NCBI GenBank assembly: GCA_002694465.1
Contig: NZMG01000051.1
Span: 1 to 34,624, forward strand
Direction: 5' to 3'
DNA: 34,624 nucleotides
Source: Flavobacteriaceae bacterium
GTDB taxonomy: Bacteria > Bacteroidota > Bacteroidia > Flavobacteriales > Flavobacteriaceae
Positions 24,938 to 32,297 of this stretch are shown one piece after another; the first letter of the stretch is position 1, and each line of letters opens with the position of its first letter. The notes under the pieces are model-generated. The model was not told where the DNA came from and searched no databases. It worked only from the letters and a program-made list of their open reading frames with translations. Made by a program: the position numbers and the translations under genes.

Positions 24938-25005
24938 ATACGAACTAACACGAAGTAAATACGAAGTAGATACGGAGTTAATACGGAGTTGATACGGAGT
25001 AAACA
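24938..25005. repeat. About six tandem copies of an 11-bp repeat
   Basis: Units read CGAAGTAAATA, CGAAGTAGATA, CGGAGTTAATA, CGGAGTTGATA and CGGAGTAAACA, from 24951 on, preceded by a decayed 10-base unit. The period is one helical turn. It is too short and has no spacers, so it is not CRISPR. Confidence 0.85.
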
Positions 25006-25085
25006 CTAATTTATATACATTGTAAATAACAGGTGATGACAGGTTTATGTAACTCTATAGTTTTCTTACATTTTCTATTTAATTT

Positions 25086-25112
25086 GTTCTTTTTTCATTG
25101 CCAAAAAAGAAC
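25086..25112. repeat. 10-bp stem hairpin with 7-base loop
   Basis: GTTCTTTTTT (25086-25095) and AAAAAAGAAC (25103-25112) pair perfectly around CATTGCC. Similar sequences are common between genes in flavobacteria (recalled, not checked). It could act as a transcription end, but no gene ends near it. Confidence 0.6.
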
Positions 25113-25591
25113 CAAAAAGTCTAGCCTGTCAATTCTTTTTCACCCATTACGCCTTCTATTCGGAACACGTACAACTAGACTGCTTACATCAGTCTCAAAC
25201 AGTACTTAGTTCTTGTCGAATATTCAGGCTATGGGTCCCGAAGTCGAATTGGATGGCGATGTGCTTCATTATGGAGCTTTTCTGTGACATATTCTACTGA
25301 AAAGGAATTTTTTACTTACCCTATAAATGTTAAAATTTTGACCCTCTATTACTACGTAATAGCCTAAGTAGCTGAAATCTAATTTGTAAGAAAAAACTTG
25401 CAAGTTTAAAATTTTTGTTTTTAGTTTGGATTTCCGTTTGCTATTTCTGAACGGTTAACTCCCCACGAATTTTATTGTTTTGATATCACCATGGAAGGGT
25501 GCACACTTCCTGCCTGATATATTTAACTAATGTGTAATCGGGTGTATTGGTTACTTGCCATAGTAGCCATTGCCCTTAAATTTTAGAAAAT

Positions 25592-26392
25592 ATGGCAAAG
25601 AACAATTCATTTATTAAATTGGAAGGAACTCTGGATGGGTTGACCTTCTATGAAAAAAACGGAGAGAACTTCGTTAAGACCAAGAGTACGATTAATAAAA
25701 ATCGTATCCAAAACGATCCAGCATTTGCACGGACTCGTGAGAACATGCAAGAATTTGGCGGTGCCGCCAAAGTAGGTAAGGCTTTTAGAGAAGCCTTTGG
25801 AAGTATTGTGAAGCTTATGGGCGACACCTACATTGCTTCTCGTCTTGCGGGAGCAATGAAGCGTATTAACCGAAATGGTGCAGGATTGCGTGGACAGCGT
25901 GATTTTGATATTGTGGGTAATGCGGATTTGCTAGTGGGGTTTGATTTTGATGAGAAAACTCCATTGGGTGCTCAATTTTTTGCACCCTACGATAAGCCGA
26001 CCCTTAACGCCAACAGAGATGTGGCTACTTGGACTGTTCCTGATTTTAATACCGATAACTTTATTACTAAGCCTGAAGGAGCCACTCATTGCCGTTTGGT
26101 TTTGGCTAGTGGGTTATTGAGTAATTATCAATGGGAAAGTGCCTTAGCGAGTTATGAACCTGTGAATGAGGATGAAAACTCGAAAGGGGATGTTGCCTAT
26201 AGCGCGGATATACCCTTACAAGGGGATGTTGGAGCTGTTACTACCCTTACGGTTGATTTGGGTATTGGTGCAGCACTACCCGCCACCATTGCTAATCTTG
26301 TGAGTATTGGTATCATCTTTTACCAAGAAATCAATGGGCAATTGTATGAACTGGCTTCTGGTAATGCTATGAAGTTGGTTGTGGTTGGATAA
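25592..26392 (+). CDS. Uncharacterised 266-aa Bacteroidota protein
   Basis: A cytosolic-looking protein, no signal peptide or membrane segment. The N terminus MAKNNSFIKLEGTLDGLTFY is followed by a basic region (KTKSTINKNRIQNDPAFARTRENMQEFGGAAKVGKAFREAF, residues 29-69) and a long beta-rich second half ending VVVG. I recall similar proteins in several Bacteroidota, often in multiple copies, but recognise no named family. The ATG at 25592 is clear, and a strong terminator follows the stop. It is preceded by the repeat-rich 759-base region. A role cannot be given; the N-terminal half resembles small basic nucleic-acid-binding proteins only superficially. Confidence 0.8.
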   Translation: MAKNNSFIKLEGTLDGLTFYEKNGENFVKTKSTINKNRIQNDPAFARTRENMQEFGGAAKVGKAFREAFGSIVKLMGDTYIASRLAGAMKRINRNGAGLRGQRDFDIVGNADLLVGFDFDEKTPLGAQFFAPYDKPTLNANRDVATWTVPDFNTDNFITKPEGATHCRLVLASGLLSNYQWESALASYEPVNEDENSKGDVAYSADIPLQGDVGAVTTLTVDLGIGAALPATIANLVSIGIIFYQEINGQLYELASGNAMKLVVVG

Positions 26393-26399
26393 TGTTGTT

Positions 26400-26432
26400 A
26401 AACCCTACGGTTATTTTGTAACTGTAGGGTTT
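26400..26432 (+). terminator. Intrinsic terminator of the 266-aa gene
   Basis: A 14-bp stem (26400-26413 with 26419-26432) with one G-T pair, a five-base TTTTG loop, and a T-rich tail. It starts eight bases after the stop codon. Confidence 0.88.
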
Positions 26433-26519
26433 TTAATTTCTTTTTGTAAACGTAATGTGACTCAATAAAATTGAGAATATTTTGTTAATTATGTTGAAAA
26501 GGGGAAAGAGAAGAATAAT

Positions 26520-28202
26520 TTATTTTTTAACAAAATCAATTCCTACTCTTAAGGGGTAACCAAAAGCTTTATTTGCTATTCTTTGAGCATAATTTTCTTT
26601 GAGGGTACCGATTAAAGAAAATTGAACTTCTTGACTATTATATTTTGCTTTAATTATGCTGTGCTTAATCTTATTATTTGTAATATTAAAGGTTTTAGGT
26701 TTCAAAGTTATCGAAGAATTTTCCCATTGAATAGCTTCAATTTCATCATCAATCTTTATAAAAGATAAGTATTTACCATCTGTATTATCAAGAACTGCTT
26801 CTTTTTGTTTGGTCGTTTTACCAGCTAAAGTTCCTTCAACAAACCAATATTGAAATTCTAATTTTTTAGGATTTAAACAATCGCAATGAGGTGTTACGCA
26901 AATAAAATATCTTACTTCTTCAATAATATCCCCTGATTGAAGAGTTTTAGATATAGTTGTTTTGAAAATGTCCCCAAAACGAACAAAATCTATTTTTTTT
27001 CGCTCCTCCATATTTAATTTATTATAGAAGTAATTCAGATAGTAAGTTTGCTTATGAAAGTTGGTTTTATCTGCTAAAAATTGCTCTTGTTTTTCATCTC
27101 CATTAATCTGATTATAATAGTCATTTAAAACTTTAAATATCTTCAAATCATCTTCATAAAGAAAAGAGGAGACTTGATCTTTCATAACACTAATTAAAAA
27201 ATCAGTGAACAAATAATCATTTTGGGAGTTTTTGTTTTTATGGTAAAAGAATGCCTCTTCACTAACATTATCAAAATCTTTACCAATGAATGCAGAATTT
27301 TCCTTAAATCTATTCCGCATTTCAAGCCCCATCAAGGTGAGGAATATGTTATGTTCATTTAATAAAGATTCAAGGAAATTATCATATAAATCGTCACCGC
27401 TGATATTCTTTCCAAAAATCTTAACAATGGTATGATTAATATAGAATGTAATACCATCATTAGATTTCTTGAGGGTATTTGGATTATCAAAAGAAGAATA
27501 TTTTAATTCTTCATTATCCTCGGAGAGGATAGTTTTTAGCTTTTGGTATGAGGCATTGATGTTATCACCTACCAAATCTTTTATTCTATTTGCAAAGTAA
27601 TCACTTAAACTATAATTATCTAAAAATACTTGTTCTTCTTGCTGCGGATTAGTAGAATTTACTATGTTATCAATAAATTCCTCTAACTCTACCCATTCTG
27701 GTTCATTTTTATCTATAACCCAAAAATTTTCTAATTCTGTTCCATTAAAAATTTCTCTATATTCTGATTTTAATTCTGGTTCAACTTTACCCCAGAAAAA
27801 ACGATTTAACTCTTTTTTTACATCATCGGAATTCTCTTGAGTATAGATACAGGCAAAGTGAAGACTTTTTCTTTTGACTGCCTCATCTAATATATTAAGG
27901 GCTTCTTGATGTTCATTGCCTACCAATTGCCAATCAAGAATCAATAAATCTTTGTTTTTTAAATAAAATTCTTTGTTTTTTTTCCAACCAGATTTGGTAA
28001 ATTTGAATGAATGTAATAGGCAGTTTTTAGATTTAAAGTCTTCATATAGTGCCAAAGTTCGATTGTGATCGGTTACAAATGCTGGGGAATAGTTTTTTGA
28101 TTTAAAACTCTCTAGAGCTTTGTCATCAATAAAAATGGCTGATGCAATAGAATCTTCTAAAATGCTTCTTGACACCAAATTATATGTTAGTACTTCCGCC
28201 AT
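26520..28202 (-). CDS. Receiver-like protein of the methyltransferase/ATPase operon (candidate defence component)
   Basis: A 560-residue protein. The first 130 residues look like a diverged response-regulator receiver: a strand with an acidic pair (FIDD, Asp26-Asp27), the phosphoacceptor-like Asp90 in LILDWQL, and Thr121 in the IYT strand. The usual lysine near the end is missing. The middle 250 residues are helical. The C-terminal part has FGDIF (409-413), VTPHCDC (436-442) and a final QRIANKAF...R segment, a domain I recall in proteins partnered with GHKL ATPases. It begins five bases after the ATPase stop. It has no recognised nuclease motif; an effector or adaptor role is inferred. It is A/T-rich, like the operon. 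Confidence 0.7.
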   Translation of the reverse strand: MAEVLTYNLVSRSILEDSIASAIFIDDKALESFKSKNYSPAFVTDHNRTLALYEDFKSKNCLLHSFKFTKSGWKKNKEFYLKNKDLLILDWQLVGNEHQEALNILDEAVKRKSLHFACIYTQENSDDVKKELNRFFWGKVEPELKSEYREIFNGTELENFWVIDKNEPEWVELEEFIDNIVNSTNPQQEEQVFLDNYSLSDYFANRIKDLVGDNINASYQKLKTILSEDNEELKYSSFDNPNTLKKSNDGITFYINHTIVKIFGKNISGDDLYDNFLESLLNEHNIFLTLMGLEMRNRFKENSAFIGKDFDNVSEEAFFYHKNKNSQNDYLFTDFLISVMKDQVSSFLYEDDLKIFKVLNDYYNQINGDEKQEQFLADKTNFHKQTYYLNYFYNKLNMEERKKIDFVRFGDIFKTTISKTLQSGDIIEEVRYFICVTPHCDCLNPKKLEFQYWFVEGTLAGKTTKQKEAVLDNTDGKYLSFIKIDDEIEAIQWENSSITLKPKTFNITNNKIKHSIIKAKYNSQEVQFSLIGTLKENYAQRIANKAFGYPLRVGIDFVKK

Positions 28203-28207
28203 ATTTT

Positions 28208-31144
28208 TTACTTTTCAATTCTATTTCCAATAATAAAGGCTGCCCCATTAAGGATGTTATATTTGTTGTCATTTGTAGCCCACAGGTCGAGACCAACAGA
28301 TTTTAAATTGTCTTTGGATAGATACAATCCCAGACCTCTACCTTTTGGTCTCCGAGTATAGAATAGTTTGAAAATTTCTTCTAAATCATTTTCTTTGATT
28401 TTTGGGCCATTATTTGCAATAATGAATAATTCGCTTTCAGGTTCAAAATCTAAAACTATTTCTGGCTTTTCAATTGAACGTAACCAATAAATTGCATTAT
28501 TAATTATATTAATGTACGCTGGAAGTATTACAGATTCAAAAGTATATACTCTTGAGTTAATGAAAGCAGCTGTGGAGTGAAATTGAATATTTTCATCTTT
28601 AAATGATTCACTAAAAAAGTTTAAAAGATAGTCTTGAATTTCGGAGCCGACAATGTGTTTTTTTGTCCTCCTAGACCTTCTATATAATGGATTTAAGGAC
28701 TGGTATTTAGTATTAAGGTGTTCAAAGGCATTTTTTAAATACTTATAATGTTTATCAGACTCTTTGGTGTCTTTAAGGTATGCTTCGATAGAACTTATGG
28801 ATGTATCTAATTGGCTATACATCGCATTTAATTCGTGATTGATTATTTCTACTGAAATCCCTAATTGAGCCAAGTTTTTAAAGTCCCCTAATTCTTGTAA
28901 AGCCATTTCATATCTATCCTTATAATAGCCTACTAAAGCATCATCATCGACATCAAAATTTAATTTTAATAAGTGTTCTGATTTAGCGTCCAGAAGATTT
29001 TGGTATTCATTTTTTATAATACTGAAAGCTGAATCTAAGGTTGTAATGCTATCTTCTAATTTTTCTCTAGTAGGAGGGTTGGGAATGTTTTCTTCATATA
29101 TGCCGCGTAATTGAGATTTATACTCATTTTCAGTTATTTCAAATTCGTTGCCAATCTTGTTAAATGCTTCTTTGATGCTTGCTTTACTATTTTCTGTAAT
29201 TAAATCAAGAAGCTCAACGAAATTGTTGAACTTATTCTTATACTCATTTAATAGCTGTTTTTCTTCAACCTTTTCTAGTGCCAGTTTACGAATATTTTCA
29301 AGCTTATTAAGCTCATTCAAATATTTAGAATAAGTATCTTCTATATTTTCAAAAGAAACTTCCTCTCTAGCATTCAATTTAAAACGCTTAGGGCGCTTTG
29401 GTTTCAGACCTTGAAAATCTGATTTAGTTTTTTCTATCTTTCTTAATGTTGTTTCTATTTCTTGATAAATAATTTCGCTTTGTGAAAGCTTATTAGCTAG
29501 TAATTGGTAAAGAGAATTGAATTCATCGCATAAGGATTTTAACTTTTTTGGAATTTCTTTTAAATTCTCCTTAAATTGTTTTCTTTCTTCCTTTTCCTTT
29601 TCCTCTTCTTCTTTAGCCGAAGCTTTAGCCGCTTTTATTTTTTCTAATTGGCTTTGCTTGACATCTTTTTTGGCATCTGTACCAAAATACTCACGAGCTA
29701 AATCCTGAAAAAGTCCTTCAAGATGAATTCTAAAATCTCGAAAAGCTTTATTGTTTATAAATCCCTCTCGACCAGCCTTGTCCCTGAGTTCATTGTTTTT
29801 ATCTCTAGATAAATCTATATAACCAAACATTCTTCTATAACTGAAAAAGTAAGTACCAGCTCTCAAGGTACGTCTCTCTTCAAAATTCAAAAAATCTGTT
29901 CTAGGTCTACCATAAGGAAGAACCCTTAAGTCGTCCCTATAAATATATAAACCTCCAAAGGCATTCAATTTTTCATTATAATACTTAAAAATATTATCAT
30001 CCAATGAAGATTCCGATTTTCCAGGTACATACCCCAATTTAATTTTGAACTCACCATAGAGGGTTTTCTCACTTGCTGGTCTATTTGGTCGATATACATA
30101 ATTTTTAATGACTTCATCATAAATACGTATAGTTCCAGAGAATGTTCCAAACTCATCAAAACAACCATCTATCAAATGATCTGGACTTTCAAAATCACTC
30201 TTAGAAAAGAAAGAATTACTACTAATAAAATCTCTTTCTCCCGTTTCATCTTTTATTAAAAAAGATGTGTTTATAGGAGCATCATCAGGATTGAATTTAA
30301 ATTCATTATAAAAGCCAACTAAACCAGTTCTAATTTCATTAACTGTTTCAATATCCTGATCATCAGCATTATTTTGTTGAGAATTCCATTTCTTTACTAA
30401 CGCAAATTGCTCATTTGGGTTGAAGACAATAAACTTTGTTCCGTGGATATCGTCTGAATCACCAATTAGTTCTTGAACAATTTCATCTTCAAAGAAATCA
30501 TTCAATTTTAGATTTTTCACATCATTGATAATAGCTTTCTTTAGCTTTATTTGATCTGACCATTTCTCATCAATTTTTTCTTGTGCAATGGGGTCAATTG
30601 AAATCAAATTTGATAGAAACTCTTCTTGTAGATTTTTAAATTTTTCCCTGAATGATTCTAATGTAATAATTTCAGCAATGGGTATAGTCACTTCGCTTAA
30701 AAATAGATCATAATTCTCAAGAATCCTCCAATCAAAAAATAAAGCTTGTAGTGGGCTCCCAATTTTTTTTGAAAGCATTAACATTGGTGATCCTAAATAA
30801 GAGACGGATAGTCGACCAATTCCTTTTTCGCCCATAATGGGCCTTGGATCTTTCCAAAGTGTATCTGGTCCTTTTTCAGGTTTCTTATTACGACTTTTAG
30901 AATCTGTTCCTAATATTAACCACTTTTCTTCTATATCATCTTTACTCATTCCTTTGCCATCATCGGACAAAACAATGAAATTGGATTTTACATCTTCGTA
31001 TCCTTGTGTATAAAATATTAGTTCTAAATCATCAGCATAAGCGTCAAAACCATTTTTCCAAAGTTCACTTATTGCTGTTGGTAAATCTGCAATTTGACCT
31101 TTCCCTAATAAATCTACCGCTCTGGCCTTAGTCCTAAATTGCAT
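28208..31144 (-). CDS. Dual GHKL ATPase: N-terminal MutL/MORC/Hsp90-like domain and C-terminal histidine-kinase-like module
   Basis: A 978-residue protein. The N-terminal GHL ATPase has the N box ELWKNGFDA (Glu27, Asn31, Asp34), the DDGKGMS motif (61-67) and GEKGIGRLSV (105-114), with an S5-like region to about 480 that includes RDKAGREGF (454-462). A long charged coiled coil spans about 495-760. It leads to an H box, ISVEIINHELN (His770), and a second ATPase domain: INNAIYWL (881-888), the degenerate NNGPKI (911-916, usual DxG replaced), an F-box-like IFKLFYTRRP and GRGLGLYLSK (935-944). Two ATP-binding modules on one chain suggest a sensor that signals to the adjacent receiver-like protein. 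It overlaps the methyltransferase by 11 bases. This is the most striking gene in the window. Confidence 0.85.
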   Translation of the reverse strand: MQFRTKARAVDLLGKGQIADLPTAISELWKNGFDAYADDLELIFYTQGYEDVKSNFIVLSDDGKGMSKDDIEEKWLILGTDSKSRNKKPEKGPDTLWKDPRPIMGEKGIGRLSVSYLGSPMLMLSKKIGSPLQALFFDWRILENYDLFLSEVTIPIAEIITLESFREKFKNLQEEFLSNLISIDPIAQEKIDEKWSDQIKLKKAIINDVKNLKLNDFFEDEIVQELIGDSDDIHGTKFIVFNPNEQFALVKKWNSQQNNADDQDIETVNEIRTGLVGFYNEFKFNPDDAPINTSFLIKDETGERDFISSNSFFSKSDFESPDHLIDGCFDEFGTFSGTIRIYDEVIKNYVYRPNRPASEKTLYGEFKIKLGYVPGKSESSLDDNIFKYYNEKLNAFGGLYIYRDDLRVLPYGRPRTDFLNFEERRTLRAGTYFFSYRRMFGYIDLSRDKNNELRDKAGREGFINNKAFRDFRIHLEGLFQDLAREYFGTDAKKDVKQSQLEKIKAAKASAKEEEEKEKEERKQFKENLKEIPKKLKSLCDEFNSLYQLLANKLSQSEIIYQEIETTLRKIEKTKSDFQGLKPKRPKRFKLNAREEVSFENIEDTYSKYLNELNKLENIRKLALEKVEEKQLLNEYKNKFNNFVELLDLITENSKASIKEAFNKIGNEFEITENEYKSQLRGIYEENIPNPPTREKLEDSITTLDSAFSIIKNEYQNLLDAKSEHLLKLNFDVDDDALVGYYKDRYEMALQELGDFKNLAQLGISVEIINHELNAMYSQLDTSISSIEAYLKDTKESDKHYKYLKNAFEHLNTKYQSLNPLYRRSRRTKKHIVGSEIQDYLLNFFSESFKDENIQFHSTAAFINSRVYTFESVILPAYINIINNAIYWLRSIEKPEIVLDFEPESELFIIANNGPKIKENDLEEIFKLFYTRRPKGRGLGLYLSKDNLKSVGLDLWATNDNKYNILNGAAFIIGNRIEK

Positions 31145-32213
31145 TAATATGGTTTTGGGTTATTGCTTTGCCAATGGCAGTAGCATACTTTGGAGGCACA
31201 GCATTACCAATCATTCTTGCAATACCAGCAGTACTATTCCCTTTAAATTTGTAGGTTTTGGGGAAGGATTGTAAAGTAGCTCCTTCTCTTATAGATAAAG
31301 CTCGGTCTTCTTCTGGATGTACAAATCTTCCATTTGAAATACTAAAAAATTTTGTGGTAATTGTAGGAGAGGGTCTATTCCACCATAAACGTCCAAAAGT
31401 ATCTTTAAATGAGTCATCTCTTCCGATAAAACAATTTAATTGTAATTCAGGGTCATCAGCAAAGTCAAGTCGGTTCCCACCATCTTTTTTTACCTTCTTT
31501 AATCGTTTTTTATTTATAAAACTAATGCGGGGAACAGTGTGTAGAAAATCTGTTTTGTCTTTATGCCCAGCATTTATTTTAGGAAATCCATTTTCAACTC
31601 CTATAACATCTTTGACTACAACTTTATTACTCTTTAGCTCTAAAGGTTTAATTTCTTCTTTGCTGATTCGTGAAGCTATTAAAGTAAATCGTTTTCTGTT
31701 CTGTGGAACTCCATAATCATTTACATTGTGGACTTTAAAATGTGGGTTGTCATAACCATTATTTTCTAACCATTGTATAAATTCATTCAGCCCACTTTCT
31801 TCTTTTTTTCTTAAAACACCTGGGACATTTTCAACAACAACATACCCTGGTTTTAAATATTTAACAAACCTTGAGAATTCAACTAATAAATTTTTTGACT
31901 TAGCGGATTTGGTTTTATCGGTATTTATTATGCTCCAAAATTGACAGGGGCTGCATCCAATAAGTATGAGCTCATCATCATTTTTTTCTAAAGAAAGACT
32001 GTTTTCTAAATCAGATTCTTTTAAATCAAAGACGTCGGCATGAATAAATTTCGCACCTTTTATGTTGGCTTGATAAGTTTCTTTACAACTTTCATCAATA
32101 TCAATTCCAGCTATAATATCAATTCCAGCTTGCATCATACCATAACTCATTCCCCCACCAGAACAGAAGAAATCTACAGCTTTTAGAATTGGGGTTTTAT
32201 TTTTGTCTTTCAT
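31134..32213 (-). CDS. C5-cytosine DNA methyltransferase
   Basis: A 359-residue Dcm-type enzyme that transfers a methyl group from SAM to cytosine C5. Start at the ATG at 32213 (MKDKNKTPIL); an upstream TTG at 32222 is in frame but less likely. The ordered motifs are visible: motif I FFCSGGGMSYG (15-25), motif IV GCSPCQFWS with the catalytic Cys90, motif VI ENVPG (128-132), motif VIII QNRKRFTLIAS (171-181), motif IX RPSPTITTKF (280-289) and motif X GNAVPPKYA (336-344). The target-recognition region is short (about 200-275), so the site specificity cannot be guessed. No restriction endonuclease gene is adjacent. It is the first gene of the operon and probably the source of self-marking. Confidence 0.94.
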   Translation of the reverse strand: MKDKNKTPILKAVDFFCSGGGMSYGMMQAGIDIIAGIDIDESCKETYQANIKGAKFIHADVFDLKESDLENSLSLEKNDDELILIGCSPCQFWSIINTDKTKSAKSKNLLVEFSRFVKYLKPGYVVVENVPGVLRKKEESGLNEFIQWLENNGYDNPHFKVHNVNDYGVPQNRKRFTLIASRISKEEIKPLELKSNKVVVKDVIGVENGFPKINAGHKDKTDFLHTVPRISFINKKRLKKVKKDGGNRLDFADDPELQLNCFIGRDDSFKDTFGRLWWNRPSPTITTKFFSISNGRFVHPEEDRALSIREGATLQSFPKTYKFKGNSTAGIARMIGNAVPPKYATAIGKAITQNHINAI

Positions 32214-32248
32214 AGAAACCAAAAATACATATTTCGTGGGGAGATACT

Positions 32249-32256
32249 CAAAGATA
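32249..32256 (-). promoter_or_regulatory. Candidate promoter of the methyltransferase operon
   Basis: Minus-strand TATCTTTG, perfect TAnnTTTG, 35 bases before the start. It is embedded in a 40-base stretch (32231-32270) that is similar to one at 34401-34440, upstream of the lipoprotein gene. No TTG at the expected spacing. Confidence 0.5.
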
Positions 32257-32297
32257 ACAAAAAATAAATGAGTTTTTAATATGACTTATAAATATAT

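Larger units (their letters stand above)
24833..25591. other. 759-base gene-free region with repeats and palindromes
   Basis: No credible ORF was found. It holds the repeat insertion at 24833-24887, an 11-bp tandem array (24938-25005), a 10-bp stem hairpin (25086-25112), a short hairpin AGACTG/CAGTCT (25177-25195), CTATTAC/GTAATAG (25346-25362), and a 14-bp perfect palindrome AAACTTGCAAGTTT (25394-25407). The remaining sequence shows nothing I can assign. It leads into the unrecognised 266-aa gene, whose promoter must lie inside it. Confidence 0.7.

Noticed and set aside
24938..25005. Possible CRISPR array
   Set aside because: The repeats are only 11 bp, contiguous and without unique spacers, and no cas genes are present.
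31258..31716. 152-aa plus-strand ORF inside the methyltransferase gene
   Set aside because: It is antisense to a gene whose motifs are all in the correct frame; no signal or domain is visible.
26520..32213. Detocs-type two-component defence
   Set aside because: Detocs has a TPR-containing sensor and a nucleoside-phosphorylase effector as I recall; here there is a methyltransferase and no such effector.
26520..32213. Simple type II restriction-modification pair
   Set aside because: No restriction endonuclease motif or gene is visible beside the methyltransferase.
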